Notes: generated by a model not told the origin, from the letters alone. A stretch of 32,534 nt of DNA from Opitutia bacterium (GCA_947472765.1 CANJCM010000055.1:1-32534); one strand, 5' to 3'. Numbered from the stretch's first letter, positions 7,475 through 16,894 are shown. A program made the numbers and translations.

Positions 7475-8821
7475 CTAGGCGACGCGTTCGACAATCAGCG
7501 GCGGGGGCGTGGGCCGCTTCGGCGCCAGCCGGTAGGCGTTCTTGAAGTACTCCAAGGCCTGCTCGAGCTTCGCCTCGTCGTTGTAATGGATCATCATCAG
7601 CGGCTCGCCCTGCTTGACTTGGGTGCCGACCTTCTTGATTTCCGAGACGCCAACCGAGTGATCGATCTTGTCGTGCGCATGCTCCTTGCCGGCGCCGAGC
7701 AGGTGCACGCCGCGGGCAATCATGGCCGCGTTAATCGTGTGCACGTAGCCACGCTTCGGGGCGGGCAGCTTCCGGATGTGCCGGGCCGCCGGGAATTTCT
7801 CGGGATGATCGATGTAGGAGATGTCGCCGCCCTGGGCTTTGACGAGGTCCTTGAACTTCTCGAGCGCCGAGCCGTCGGAGAGATGTCGCTGGACGGTCTG
7901 CTTGGCCGAGAGGGTCGAACCCGCGACGCCGGCGAGCCGGACGATCTCCATGCCGAGCTTCAGGACGAGTTCCTTCATGTCCTCCGGACCCTGACCCTTG
8001 AGCAACTGGATCACTTCCTTGACCTCGAGGGACGTGCCGACGGTGTCACCGAGCGGCTGGTTCATGTCGGTGACGAGCGCGACGCAGCGACGCTTCATCG
8101 AGCGACCCACGCGGGTCATCGAGCGCGCGAGCTGCTTGGCCTGTTCAAGATCCTTGATGAAGGAGCCGTTGCCCCACTTCACATCGATCACGAGGCCCTC
8201 GGAACCCTCGGCCAGCTTCTTGGAAAGCACGCTGCCGGTGATGAGCGGAAGGCTCGGGATGGTGCCGGTGTCCTTGCGGAGCTCGTAGAACTTCGCGTCG
8301 GCGGGAGCCAGGTCCTCGGTCTGGGCGATAATCGCGCCGCCGATGCGGGCGAGTTGGGAGGAAAACTGTTCGTTGGTCTGGTTGCTCTTGAAGCCGGGAA
8401 TCGCGGCGAGCTTCTCGAGGGTGCTGATGATGTAGTCGTGTTCGACGCCACACATCATCGGCACAACGACACCCGACGCCATCGCGAGCGGCACAAGCAC
8501 GAGCGACGTCTTGTCGCCCACGCCGCCGGTCGAGTACTTGTCGATCTTCGGCTTGGCGATGTGCGAGAGGTCGATCACCTCACCAGAGAGCATCATCTCC
8601 TCGGTCAAGTCGGCCGTCTCCTGGGCCGACATGCCGGAAAAGTAGATCGCCATGGCCAGGGCCGCCAGCTGGTGCCGGGGCATTTCGCCATCGAGCGTGC
8701 TGTCGATGATGTACCGAATCTCCTCCTGGCTGAATTCACCGCCGTCGCGCTTCTTCTCAATAAGGAAGTTGAACGTCGGCTTGATGAAACGTCGCGTGGG
8801 GATGTTTCGTTTGCTCGTCAT
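7475..8821 (-). CDS. deoA: Pyrimidine-nucleoside / thymidine phosphorylase family protein with altered signature
   Basis: A 448-residue member of nucleoside phosphorylase family II, which splits pyrimidine nucleosides with phosphate. Shared features: KYSTGGVGDKTSL (95-107), QTEDLAPADAKFYELR (168-182), ITGSVLSKK (194-202), TDMNQPLGDTVG and a C-terminal domain. With a constant offset of 11 from E. coli DeoA, the phosphate residues K95, S97, S106 and T134 and base-binding R182, S197 and K201 are kept. The signature normally reading SGRGLGHTGG is CGVEHDYIIS (124-133): S113 is Cys, R115 is Val, H119 is Tyr, and the catalytic-loop H85 is Tyr96. The substrate is therefore uncertain. The ATG at 8821 fits family starts; the longer frame to 8980 does not. 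A strong terminator follows. Confidence 0.85.
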   Translation of the reverse strand: MTSKRNIPTRRFIKPTFNFLIEKKRDGGEFSQEEIRYIIDSTLDGEMPRHQLAALAMAIYFSGMSAQETADLTEEMMLSGEVIDLSHIAKPKIDKYSTGGVGDKTSLVLVPLAMASGVVVPMMCGVEHDYIISTLEKLAAIPGFKSNQTNEQFSSQLARIGGAIIAQTEDLAPADAKFYELRKDTGTIPSLPLITGSVLSKKLAEGSEGLVIDVKWGNGSFIKDLEQAKQLARSMTRVGRSMKRRCVALVTDMNQPLGDTVGTSLEVKEVIQLLKGQGPEDMKELVLKLGMEIVRLAGVAGSTLSAKQTVQRHLSDGSALEKFKDLVKAQGGDISYIDHPEKFPAARHIRKLPAPKRGYVHTINAAMIARGVHLLGAGKEHAHDKIDHSVGVSEIKKVGTQVKQGEPLMMIHYNDEAKLEQALEYFKNAYRLAPKRPTPPPLIVERVA

Positions 8822-9158
8822 AGGTGTGTGTAGGATACGCCTGCCGGGGGACGCCCCGGGCGCGGAAAAGTTTGCCAGCCAATGTGCTTCAGCGGAAAAG
8901 TCGAGCTCAAACCCGCCCGCCGCCGACCCAGTGGCCTTGCAGAAACGCGTATAATAAACCCGGTGACGCCGGCCCGCCATTGGGTGTGTACCCCGTCAGA
9001 GTGGGGCCTTCCCAACACCCGGGTCCTTCGGCGCGAGCGAGTTGCGTCAAGGCGAGACCAACGACCCCGAAGTGGCCCGCCGGCCCCGACCCGACGCGGC
9101 AGACGCCATCACGGCAAAAGCTTGCACGCGGCGCGCGCGTTCCGGTTTCCTCGCCGGG
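8822..9158. other. Divergent region between the phosphorylase gene and argS
   Basis: No gene is seen. TATAAT at 8950-8955 could be an argS -10 element, but no good -35 lies at the right spacing. Downstream, 8982-9020 can fold into a two-part hairpin: GGGTGT (8982-8987) with ACACCC (9015-9020), and inside it CCCC (8991-8994) with GGGG (9003-9006). It would lie in the argS leader, about 140 bases before the start. There is no T-run after it, so it is not an obvious attenuator. Confidence 0.3.
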
Positions 9159-10913
9159 ATGCACGTTTCGTTCGACATCGCCGCCGATCTGGATGCGACC
9201 CTTCGGGCCGCCGCCACCCGCGCCGGTCTGGAGCCGGGCTTCGATCCGGAGGTGCGCACAGCCGACCCGCGCCACGGTGACGTCCAGGCCAATGGCGTCC
9301 TCGGCTACGCCAAGGCCCGAAAGCTGAATCCGCGGGCGGTGGCCACCCAACTCCTGGCTGCCCTGCCCCCGGAACTGGCGACCGTCGCCGAGGCCTCGAT
9401 TGCCGGCCCCGGGTTCATCAACTTTCGCCTGAAGCCCGCCACCCTGCTCGCCTGGCTCCAAGCCTACGACTCGACCGAGCACCTGAAGTCGGGAGCCTCC
9501 GCTTTTTACCGCGGCCTGCGACAGGTGGTGGACTTCAGCTCCCCCAACACCGCCAAACAGCTTCATGTCGGACACGTGCGCGGCATGGTCATTGGCGAGG
9601 CCATCTGCCGGCTGCTCGAATATTGCGGGGCTGAAGTCGTGCGCGACAACCACATCGGTGACTGGGGCACGCAATTCGGCAAACTGATCTGGGGCTTCAA
9701 GCACCTGCGCAACGACGACGCCCTGGCCGCCGATCCGCTCGAGGAACTGGAGCGGCTCTACAAGGCCGCCGACGCCGCGGCCAAGGAGGACCCGGCGAAA
9801 CTCGATGCAGCCCGCGCCGAGCTGGTGAAGCTGCAGGCCGGCGACGCCGAAAACCTCGCCCTCTGGAACAGGATCAACGCGATCAGCGCCACCGCGTTCG
9901 CCGAGATCTACCGGCAGCTCGACATCCGCTTCGACGTCCAGCTCGGGGAAAGCTTCTACAACGACAAGCTCCAGCAGGTCTACGATGAGCTCACCGCGGC
10001 CGCGCTGGCCGAGGAATCCCAGGGTGCGCTCGTCGTATTCCATCCCGAGCATCCCCGGTTCAAGACCCAGCCGTTCATCATCCGCAAATCCGACGGCGCC
10101 TCGAACTACGCGTCGACCGACCTCGCGACGATGTTGTACCGGACGGAGCATTTTAAGGCCGACGTCATCGCGATCCTCACCGACACCCGCCAGAGCGATC
10201 ACTTCGAGCAGCTCTGGCTCACCACGCAGAAGTGGTTCGCCAAAACCGGGCGCAAGCTGCCGCGCTTCGAACACGTCACCTTCGGTTCCATTCTCGGCGA
10301 GGACGGCAAGGCGATCAAGACGCGCTCCGGCGACCCGATTAAACTGAAGGCCCTGCTCGCCGAGGCCGTCGACCGGGCGTTCACCCTCGTCACGGAGAAG
10401 TCCCCCGAACTGCCCGAGGCGGAACGACGAGACATCGCCCAGGCGGTCGGCATCGGTGCCGTGCGCTACGCGGATCTCTCGCAGAACCGGAGCAGCGACT
10501 ACATCTTCGCGTGGGACAAGATCCTCTCGTTCGAGGGCAACACGGCGCCGTACCTCTTGTACGCCGTGACCCGGATCCACTCGATCTTCCGCAAGCTCGG
10601 CGTGGCGCCGTTCGACGCCGCCGCGATCGCGGGAGCCAGTGCCCCCGAGACCGACGCCGAGCTGGCCCTGGCCCGCAAGCTGACCGGCTTCGCGCCGGCG
10701 CTCCGGCTGACGACCGCGCAGCTTCGGCCGCATTTTCTGTGCCTGTATCTGTATGAACTCGCCGGGGAATTCAGCACCTTCTACGTCGCGGACAAGGTGC
10801 TGGTGGACGATCCGGCCGTGCGGGCCCGGCGTCTTCTCCTCTGCGCCCGCACGCTGCTGATCCTCGAAACAGGCCTGCAACTGCTCGGACTGCGCACGTT
10901 GACCCGGATGTAA
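9159..10913 (+). CDS. argS: Arginyl-tRNA synthetase
   Basis: The 584-residue cytoplasmic enzyme charges tRNA-Arg. In order: an N-terminal Add-1 domain for tRNA D-loop recognition (1-115), the catalytic core with DFSSPNTAKQLHVGHVRG where HVGH at 136-139 is the class I HIGH motif, DNHIGDWGTQFG, SNYASTDLATMLYR, the class-typical KTRSGDPIKL in place of KMSKS, and a C-terminal DALR anticodon-binding domain ending LGLRTLTRM. The frame is open back to 9042, but the ATG at 9159 (MHVSFDIAADLD) begins at the family N-terminus; the upstream codons look non-coding. The upstream gene is divergent. A GYF_2 gene begins 62 bases after the stop. Confidence 0.97.
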   Translation: MHVSFDIAADLDATLRAAATRAGLEPGFDPEVRTADPRHGDVQANGVLGYAKARKLNPRAVATQLLAALPPELATVAEASIAGPGFINFRLKPATLLAWLQAYDSTEHLKSGASAFYRGLRQVVDFSSPNTAKQLHVGHVRGMVIGEAICRLLEYCGAEVVRDNHIGDWGTQFGKLIWGFKHLRNDDALAADPLEELERLYKAADAAAKEDPAKLDAARAELVKLQAGDAENLALWNRINAISATAFAEIYRQLDIRFDVQLGESFYNDKLQQVYDELTAAALAEESQGALVVFHPEHPRFKTQPFIIRKSDGASNYASTDLATMLYRTEHFKADVIAILTDTRQSDHFEQLWLTTQKWFAKTGRKLPRFEHVTFGSILGEDGKAIKTRSGDPIKLKALLAEAVDRAFTLVTEKSPELPEAERRDIAQAVGIGAVRYADLSQNRSSDYIFAWDKILSFEGNTAPYLLYAVTRIHSIFRKLGVAPFDAAAIAGASAPETDAELALARKLTGFAPALRLTTAQLRPHFLCLYLYELAGEFSTFYVADKVLVDDPAVRARRLLLCARTLLILETGLQLLGLRTLTRM

Positions 10914-10975
10914 CCGGACGGCGCGGCGAAACAAAACGCTCTTGCCGCACCTGCGGCGGCTGCCAGCCTCCGCGC

Positions 10976-11725
10976 ATGGCCACGCAGGAACTGTACATCC
11001 GGAACGCGAACGAGACCGAGGCCCGCGGGCCCTTCAGTGTCGACCAGGTGTCCTCCCTCGCCGAGGCAGGACAGGTCACGGCCGAGACGCTCGTCTACGA
11101 TGCCGGCACCGAGCAGTGGGTCGCGTTGAGCGCGAACGCCGAGCTCATGGCCGCCGTTTATCCGGAGAAGAAGAAGCTCATCCTCAAGCCCAAGGAGATC
11201 AAGACGCTCAACAAGCCGGACGAGAACGCGAAGGCGATCACCGTCAATGACATGCTCGCCGCGGCCGAGGGCCGGACCGACGAGACCAAGGACAAATCCG
11301 ATCCGCAGATCGCGATGATGAAGGCGGCGAAGATCGGCATGATCGGCGCGACGGTCACAGTTCTCCTTGCGGCGGCTGGGGAAATTCTCCCTTCGACGGA
11401 CGTGCTGCTCTCGGGAGATCCGCTCAAGATCGTCGGCAGCCCGCTGGTGGTTCTCGGCGTGCTCGACGTTTTCCTGACCATCATGCTCGGACTCGGCATG
11501 GCCACGATCTACCCGTTCGTTCGCTTCCGCGCGGCCCTCGGCTTCGGTCTGGCTGGATTCATTTTCTACGCCCAAGGACTGGGCCTGCCACTGATGCAGG
11601 TCGCGATTGGGTCGGCTGGGCTGTATCTCTGCACCGTCTTCGTCAGTATCGTTCCGGCCGTCGTGGCCGCCGCGGCTGGCATCGGCGGCATGGGAACGCT
11701 CGCCTGGTATTTCCTGTCTCACTGA
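10976..11725 (+). CDS. GYF_2-domain membrane protein
   Basis: A 249-residue protein. The first 65 residues look like a GYF_2 (DUF4339) domain: LYIRNANETEARGPFSVDQVSSLAEAGQVTAETLVYDAGTEQWVAL, with the typical 'GP.s..ql..l...G.i...tlv...g...W..l' pattern. A charged linker (70-110) follows, then four predicted membrane helices from about 118 to 245 with Gly/Ala-rich turns. GYF_2 domains are thought to bind peptides and are common on membrane proteins of planctomycetes and verrucomicrobia. No enzymatic motif is seen. It overlaps nothing, and the next gene begins within 5 bases of its stop, suggesting coupling with the YihY-like protein. Confidence 0.75.
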   Translation: MATQELYIRNANETEARGPFSVDQVSSLAEAGQVTAETLVYDAGTEQWVALSANAELMAAVYPEKKKLILKPKEIKTLNKPDENAKAITVNDMLAAAEGRTDETKDKSDPQIAMMKAAKIGMIGATVTVLLAAAGEILPSTDVLLSGDPLKIVGSPLVVLGVLDVFLTIMLGLGMATIYPFVRFRAALGFGLAGFIFYAQGLGLPLMQVAIGSAGLYLCTVFVSIVPAVVAAAAGIGGMGTLAWYFLSH

Positions 11726-11729
11726 TGCT

Positions 11730-13229
11730 GTGGCCCACGCGGCGCAACCTTCCCCCACTCATCGCCGGCGGCTGGCGGACGGCTGGGCGCGGTTCGTCCA
11801 CGTTTACCAGAAGCAGATTTGGCAGACGGCCCTCCTGAAGGATCGTTCGATCAAGGGCCGCTGTTTCGCGGTCCTGCGGGTCTTATCGATCACCCTCACG
11901 GTCTGTCGGGAAACGCGCGTCTTCTCCCGCGCCGCAGCCCTCGGTTTCAGTTCACTGCTCGGCATCGGCCCGCTGATCGCGATCGCCGTGCTGGTGGCCG
12001 GCTTTGCCCTCGGGAAGAACGACCCGAATCTCGTCGCCGACACGCTCAGCAAAATGATCAAGGTCGTCGCGCCGCAGCTCGAGCAGTACGAGTCGATCAC
12101 CGCCAGCCAGGCGACGGTCAATCCGACCATCGTCGACACGATTAACAACATCATCAGCGCCTCGCAGTCCGGCTCAATGGGCGCGCTGGGCGTGTTCTCC
12201 CTGCTTCTGATCGTGCTGATGATGTTCAAGGAGGTGGAGGACACCTTCAACGACATCTGGGGCGTCCGGCAGGGCCGCTCCGTCCTCATGCGCGTCGTCC
12301 TCTATTGGACCGTCCTGACCTTGGGCGCGGTCCTGTTCTTCACCGCCGTGGCCCTGCTCGGCGCCGGCACCTTCGTGAACGTCTTCCGCGAAAACCTGCC
12401 GGTCGGCTACGGCCTGATGCAGTCACTGAGCTGGTCGCTCCCCGTGCTGTCGTTCGCCCTGCTCGCGCTGCTGCTGATGCTCTTCTACCGGGTCATCCCC
12501 AACACCCGGGTCTTCTGGTGGCCCGCCTTCGTCGGCGCGCTGGTGGTGACCTTCCTGCTCGCCCTGAATAACTTCGCCGCGTTCCTTTACGTGAAGCGCG
12601 TCGTGCTGGAGAAAAACCTCTACGGCAGCCTCGCCCTGCCGCTCGTGCTGCTGTCGGTCCTGTATATCTTCTGGCTCTGCGTTTTGATCGGGGGGATCGT
12701 GAGCTACGCGATCCAGAACGTGCACTTCCGCAACAGCCAGGCGGCCTGGAGCACGCTGACCGAGTCGATGCGCGAGCGGTTGTCGCTGGTCGTTTTCCTG
12801 ACGATCTGCCGCCGGTTTTCCGAGTGCCTGCCGCCGGTTTCCGCGTCCGACCTCAGCACGATGCTCAAGGTCCCGACCCAGTTGCTCAACGAGTGCGTGA
12901 ACCGGCTCGTCCAGCTCAAGCTGGTCACCACGGTGCGGCCCGAGGCCGACGCGACTTCGTCGTCCGACTATCTTTACCAGCCCGCCCGTCCCCTGAATCG
13001 GATCACGCTGTTCGAATTCAAGACTCTCGACGACAACCTCGGCGAGAATCCGATCGGGAACCTGCTGGAGCACATCGACCCACTCGTCTCTCAATACGAC
13101 ACCGCGCTGAACCGGCTGGGCGAGCAGGACTTTTTTCAGAAGAACCTCGACCAGTTGTTCACCGAGCACCCGTTCGACGAGTCGCGGCCCACTTTCGCGC
13201 TGGGCATGCGCCGGCTGAAGCCGCTCTGA
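11730..13229 (+). CDS. YihY/BrkB-family inner-membrane protein
   Basis: About 499 residues. An N-terminal cytoplasmic stretch is followed by the family pattern RAAALGFSSLLGIGPLIAIAVLVAGFAL, FKEVEDTFNDIWGVRQGRSVLMRV and FYRVIPNTRVFWWPAFVGALV, spread over six membrane helices up to about residue 345. A cytoplasmic C-terminal part has a winged-helix look (SASDLSTMLKVPTQLLNECVNRLVQLKLV). The family was once misnamed RNase BN; its role is not settled. The frame is open from 11607, but those codons overlap the GYF_2 gene in another frame. I choose the GTG at 11730, just after the GYF_2 stop; there is no Shine-Dalgarno sequence, so the start is uncertain by tens of codons. Confidence 0.82.
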   Translation: MAHAAQPSPTHRRRLADGWARFVHVYQKQIWQTALLKDRSIKGRCFAVLRVLSITLTVCRETRVFSRAAALGFSSLLGIGPLIAIAVLVAGFALGKNDPNLVADTLSKMIKVVAPQLEQYESITASQATVNPTIVDTINNIISASQSGSMGALGVFSLLLIVLMMFKEVEDTFNDIWGVRQGRSVLMRVVLYWTVLTLGAVLFFTAVALLGAGTFVNVFRENLPVGYGLMQSLSWSLPVLSFALLALLLMLFYRVIPNTRVFWWPAFVGALVVTFLLALNNFAAFLYVKRVVLEKNLYGSLALPLVLLSVLYIFWLCVLIGGIVSYAIQNVHFRNSQAAWSTLTESMRERLSLVVFLTICRRFSECLPPVSASDLSTMLKVPTQLLNECVNRLVQLKLVTTVRPEADATSSSDYLYQPARPLNRITLFEFKTLDDNLGENPIGNLLEHIDPLVSQYDTALNRLGEQDFFQKNLDQLFTEHPFDESRPTFALGMRRLKPL

Positions 13230-13427
13230 GGTACGACGCAGGGGACCCTCACTGCGGGTTGTCGCGGCTTGAGTGTAGCCCTGCCAGGCTCTCACGCTGC
13301 GGGCTAAGTTCCTTCGGCGGCCATGCCAGAGCGCATTTGCCACGCTTCGTTAGCGCCGCCGTCCTCCCCCGACCTACTTCACCCTTGCCACCCACGGGGC
13401 TCAACCTAGCTTGCGGCGTTTCGACCC

Positions 13428-15101
13428 ATGATTTCCTGGATCCAGAAGTACTTTCAGCACCATTTCCGCACGATTTTCGCGGTACTGCTGGCCGTCGTCA
13501 TCATCTCTTTCGTCTTCACCATCGGTGCCGCCCCCGGCATCGGTCAAGGCGACCGCCGCGTGCGCGAACGCCAGTTCTTCTCGTACAATCTGAACCAGGC
13601 CGAGGATCAGCAGCGGCTCGTTGGTGATGCCAGCATCAGTGCCGACCTCCAACTCGGCGGCTTCTCCGGCCTGAACGCGGATCAGCTCCAAAACTACGCC
13701 TTCCAGCGCGCCGCCACCCTCCACCTCGCCAGCCAGTGGCACATCCCGGCTGCGACCACCGCCGAAATTACCGACGCCATCAAGGGTCTGCGGATGTTCA
13801 TGAGCCAGACCGGCGGCTTCGACGCCTCGGCCTATGAAAAATTTCGCGACGGCCTGAAGACCAATCCCCGCGGCGTGACCGAGGCTGATATTGCCCGCGT
13901 CCTGGGCGACGACGTCCGCGCCGAGAAGGTCAACAAGCTGCTGGGCGGACCCGGCTACGTCCTTCCCGTCGACATCAAGAATCAGGTTATCCGGGCGGAC
14001 ACGCAGTGGACCCTCGCCGTCGCCAGCGCCGACTACTCGATCTACGCGCCCGACATCAAACCGACCGACGCCGAATTGACGCAGTTCTTCGAGCAGGCCG
14101 GTGGGCGCTACGACATCCAGCCGCAGGTGATTGGGACCTTCGTCGACTTCCCGGCCCTCGCCCACCTTCCGACCGTCACGGTCACGGACGCCGAGGTTCG
14201 CGCTTACTACGACGCCAACCCGGCGCGTTTCCCGAAGCCCGCCGATGCCAAGCCGGCCGACCCGAAGGCGCCTGCGACGCCCGATGCCGACTTCGCGCTC
14301 GTGCGCGGTTCCGTGGAGGCGATGCTCAAGTTCGACCGCGCGAAGCAGCTCGCCGTGAAGACCGCCAGCGATGCGGCCCTCGAACTCTACAACCAGAAGA
14401 TCAGCGATGGTCCCGCCCTCGAAAAGTTTCTCGCCGACCGCAAGCTGACCATGCGTCCGCTCTCCCCCTTCACCCGCGAGTCCGGTCCCGCCGAACTCGG
14501 TGGCTCGCAGGAAATCACGAACGAGGCCTTCCGTTTGAACGACAGCCGCAAGGTTTCCGACGCGCTCTCCACGCCGACCGGCGCACTCATCCTCTTCTGG
14601 AAGGAAACCCGCCCGACCCGCAAACCGCTCTTCACCGAGGTGCGCGACCGCGTGTCCAGCGACTACATCGAGAACGAAAAGCGCCGCCGCTTCGTGGATC
14701 TCGGCAAGGCCGCGAAGTCCCAGCTCGAGGCCCGGCTCAAGGCCGGGGATTCCTTCGAGGCCGCCGCCGCTGCCGCCAGCAGCGCCACCAGCCTCAAGCT
14801 CGAGGTCAAGACACTCCCGGCCTTCTCCCTCCGTGAACCGCCCCAGGATGCCGATCGTTCCCTGTTCGGGGCCCTCGAGCAGCTCGAGAAGGGCCAGGTT
14901 TCGGACATGGTTCTCAACCCTGACAAGGGCCACTTCGTATACGCTGCGGAAAAGAAATTGCCGGACGTGAGCGAGACCAGCACCCGCTACATCGACGCCC
15001 GGGGACAGCTCGCGAATTTCGGCACGCGCCTCGGCGCCTCCGCCTACGTCGCCGAGCTCGTGGAGCAGGAACTGAAGCGCAGCGAGCCGAAGGTGAACTG
15101 A
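13428..15101 (+). CDS. PpiD/SurA-like periplasmic folding protein lacking a parvulin domain
   Basis: A 557-residue protein anchored by one N-terminal helix (FAVLLAVVIISFVFTIGAA, residues 18-36) after a short basic cytoplasmic end, the topology of PpiD. The SurA_N-like chaperone part follows (about 45-190), with repeated helices such as GFDASAYEKFRDGL and GVTEADIARVLGDDVRAEKVNKLL. The remaining 350 residues include an EVRAYYDANPARF segment and a C-terminal half where a parvulin rotamase would be expected, but the conserved parvulin pattern (xSHIL and GGdLG) is absent. It probably helps outer-membrane proteins fold without isomerase activity, which fits the TolC-like gene next to it. Confidence 0.75.
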   Translation: MISWIQKYFQHHFRTIFAVLLAVVIISFVFTIGAAPGIGQGDRRVRERQFFSYNLNQAEDQQRLVGDASISADLQLGGFSGLNADQLQNYAFQRAATLHLASQWHIPAATTAEITDAIKGLRMFMSQTGGFDASAYEKFRDGLKTNPRGVTEADIARVLGDDVRAEKVNKLLGGPGYVLPVDIKNQVIRADTQWTLAVASADYSIYAPDIKPTDAELTQFFEQAGGRYDIQPQVIGTFVDFPALAHLPTVTVTDAEVRAYYDANPARFPKPADAKPADPKAPATPDADFALVRGSVEAMLKFDRAKQLAVKTASDAALELYNQKISDGPALEKFLADRKLTMRPLSPFTRESGPAELGGSQEITNEAFRLNDSRKVSDALSTPTGALILFWKETRPTRKPLFTEVRDRVSSDYIENEKRRRFVDLGKAAKSQLEARLKAGDSFEAAAAAASSATSLKLEVKTLPAFSLREPPQDADRSLFGALEQLEKGQVSDMVLNPDKGHFVYAAEKKLPDVSETSTRYIDARGQLANFGTRLGASAYVAELVEQELKRSEPKVN

Positions 15102-15105
15102 GACG

Positions 15106-15136
15106 GGCTCCGGCCTCGCGCCGGGCCGATCGCATT
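15106..15136 (+). terminator. Possible terminator after the PpiD-like gene
   Basis: A GC-rich hairpin (GGCTCCGGC pairing imperfectly with GCCGGGCC around a CTCGC loop) starts a few bases after the stop at 15101, and ATTTTTC follows about eight bases after the stem. The distance from stem to T-run is long, so the call is weak. Confidence 0.35.
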
Positions 15137-15344
15137 TTTCCCGACGGCCCCGACGCCGCGGGGTTGGGCGGCCGAGAGGCCCGCCGATTCCATGCATCCT
15201 TCCGGGGTGCTTTCCGTCTCGCTCGCCAGTCCGGCCGGCTTCAACGTCACGTCGGGTTCTGGAGGCGGAAACAAGGGAAGTAACTTTCCCTCGTAACCGG
15301 TGTTCTCTCCTGCACGTCCAGCCCCCGGTCTCAATCCCTCCCTC

Positions 15345-16871
15345 ATGTCCCGCTTCTCCGCCCGCGTCCTCTTCGCCCTGCTCGCGTTCTCCTCTCTCGC
15401 CCGGGCCCAGAATCAAGCCGACGCCGCCAGCTCCGCGATTGTGATCGCGCCCGACCGCCCGCTCGCCGTCGAGGAGGCCATCGCTCTTGCGCTGCAAAAG
15501 AGCTTCAACCTGCGGATCCAAGCCCTGAGCCTGGAGAACACCCGCGAGAATGTCGTCATCCAGGAGGCGGTGTACGATCCGACCTTCACTGCCGGCCTCA
15601 CCCGGTCGCTCACGCAGGCCGCGTCGACCACGAACCGGCTCGACGGCACCGCCTCCGAGGGTCCCCGCAACGACAATACGACCGCCCGCTTCGGCGCCAC
15701 CCTGCCGCGGATCACGGCCACCAACGGCGTCGTTTCCATCAACGCGAACGTCTCCCGGGCCGGCACCAATTCCACCAATTCGCTGCTCAACCCGAGCTAC
15801 GGCAACACCGTTTCCGCCACGCTGAATCAGCCCCTGATGCGCGACTTCGGCCGCCAGGCCGCACTCGCCGCCATCCAGCAGGCGCAACTCAGCCTCGCCA
15901 TCGCCAACATCGGCTACAAGAGCGCCGTCCTCGGCGTCATCGCCGACACCGAGAACGCCTATTACTCGCTCGTCGCCGCCCGGCAGGCGCTCCGCATCCG
16001 TGAGCTCACCTTGGAAGGCGCCCGCCGGCTCTTCGACGAAACGAGTGCCCGGCGCAACAGCGGCGTCGCCACCGATCTCGATGTGCTCAGCGCCGAGGTC
16101 CAGGTCGAGAACGGCCGCCGCGCCGTCGTCCAGCAGGAGCAGACGGTTCGAAACGCCGAGGAACGCCTGCTCAGCCTGATCAACGTGCCCACCTTCGAGG
16201 TCCGGCCCGGCCCGGTCGCCTTCGACACCTACCGTGAAGGAGCGCCGAACTTCGCCCAGTCCTACAAGCTCGCCCGCGACTTCTACCCCGACACCCTCAC
16301 CGCCGAGCAGCTCATCAAGCAGGCCGAGCTGAATCTCGACACCGCCAGGCGGAATACGAAGCCCGACCTGAACCTGCAGGCCACCCTCGGCTACACCGCG
16401 CGTCCGACCGACGTGAGCTACGTCGAGACCATCAGCAACCTGCCCCACGACCACGGCAACAACTGGTCCCTGAATCTCAACTACACGCTACCCTGGGGCC
16501 GCCGCGCCGATCAGGCCCGCTATCGCCAGGCCACCAATTCGCTGATGTCGCAGAAAATCCGGCTCGAGCAGGTCGAACAGCAGCTCGTCGTGAGTGTCCG
16601 CACCGCCGTGCGCGCCGTGGAAACCAATCGCACCGCCGCCGACATCGCCGCCAAGGCCACCGAGCTCGCCGCACGCCAGTACGACCAGCAAAAGGCCCGC
16701 TACGACGCCGGCCTCTCCACCAGCCGCGTGCTGCTCCAGTTTCAAGACGATCTCGAGAACGCCCGCTTCAACGAACTCAGCGCCCAGCTCGCCCTTCGCC
16801 AGGCCGTCGCCGAATTGCGCCGGCTCGAGGGGACTTCGCTGGCCCGCTTCCGCGTCGACCTGCCGAAGTAA
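15345..16871 (+). CDS. TolC-family outer-membrane efflux protein
   Basis: A 508-residue outer-membrane factor, probably the exit duct of a tripartite efflux or type I secretion system. It has a clear signal peptide (MSRFSARVLFALLAFSSLARA before QNQ) and two OEP repeats of long helices: one around LAVEEAIALALQKSFNLRIQALSLE through RLFDETSARRNSGVATDLDVLSAEVQVENGRR, and one around LRNTKPDLNLQATLGY to ARQYDQQKARYDAGLSTSRVLLQFQDDLENAR. The 'G..t..dvL.ae......r' and 'Y.aGl.s...ll..q..l..ar' patterns are diagnostic. The frame extends upstream to 15300, but the ATG at 15345 starts the signal peptide. No membrane-fusion or pump gene adjoins it. Confidence 0.9.
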   Translation: MSRFSARVLFALLAFSSLARAQNQADAASSAIVIAPDRPLAVEEAIALALQKSFNLRIQALSLENTRENVVIQEAVYDPTFTAGLTRSLTQAASTTNRLDGTASEGPRNDNTTARFGATLPRITATNGVVSINANVSRAGTNSTNSLLNPSYGNTVSATLNQPLMRDFGRQAALAAIQQAQLSLAIANIGYKSAVLGVIADTENAYYSLVAARQALRIRELTLEGARRLFDETSARRNSGVATDLDVLSAEVQVENGRRAVVQQEQTVRNAEERLLSLINVPTFEVRPGPVAFDTYREGAPNFAQSYKLARDFYPDTLTAEQLIKQAELNLDTARRNTKPDLNLQATLGYTARPTDVSYVETISNLPHDHGNNWSLNLNYTLPWGRRADQARYRQATNSLMSQKIRLEQVEQQLVVSVRTAVRAVETNRTAADIAAKATELAARQYDQQKARYDAGLSTSRVLLQFQDDLENARFNELSAQLALRQAVAELRRLEGTSLARFRVDLPK

Positions 16872-16894
16872 GGGTCTCTCGCGCGCGCCAAAAA

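Noticed and set aside
8907-10934. A 675-codon minus-strand frame opposite argS
   Set aside because: It is antisense to a complete argS with all motifs, and its translation has no recognisable domain.
15182-15300. Riboswitch in the leader of the TolC-like gene (GGGGTGC and GGGAAG segments)
   Set aside because: The conserved boxes of TPP, cobalamin or SAM riboswitches are absent; only a small AGGGAA/TTCCCT hairpin is present.
13401-16454. A 1017-codon open frame on the minus strand across the PpiD-like and TolC-like genes
   Set aside because: It is antisense to two well-supported genes and has a low-complexity Gly/Glu/Arg/Val-rich composition, typical of shadow frames in GC-rich DNA.
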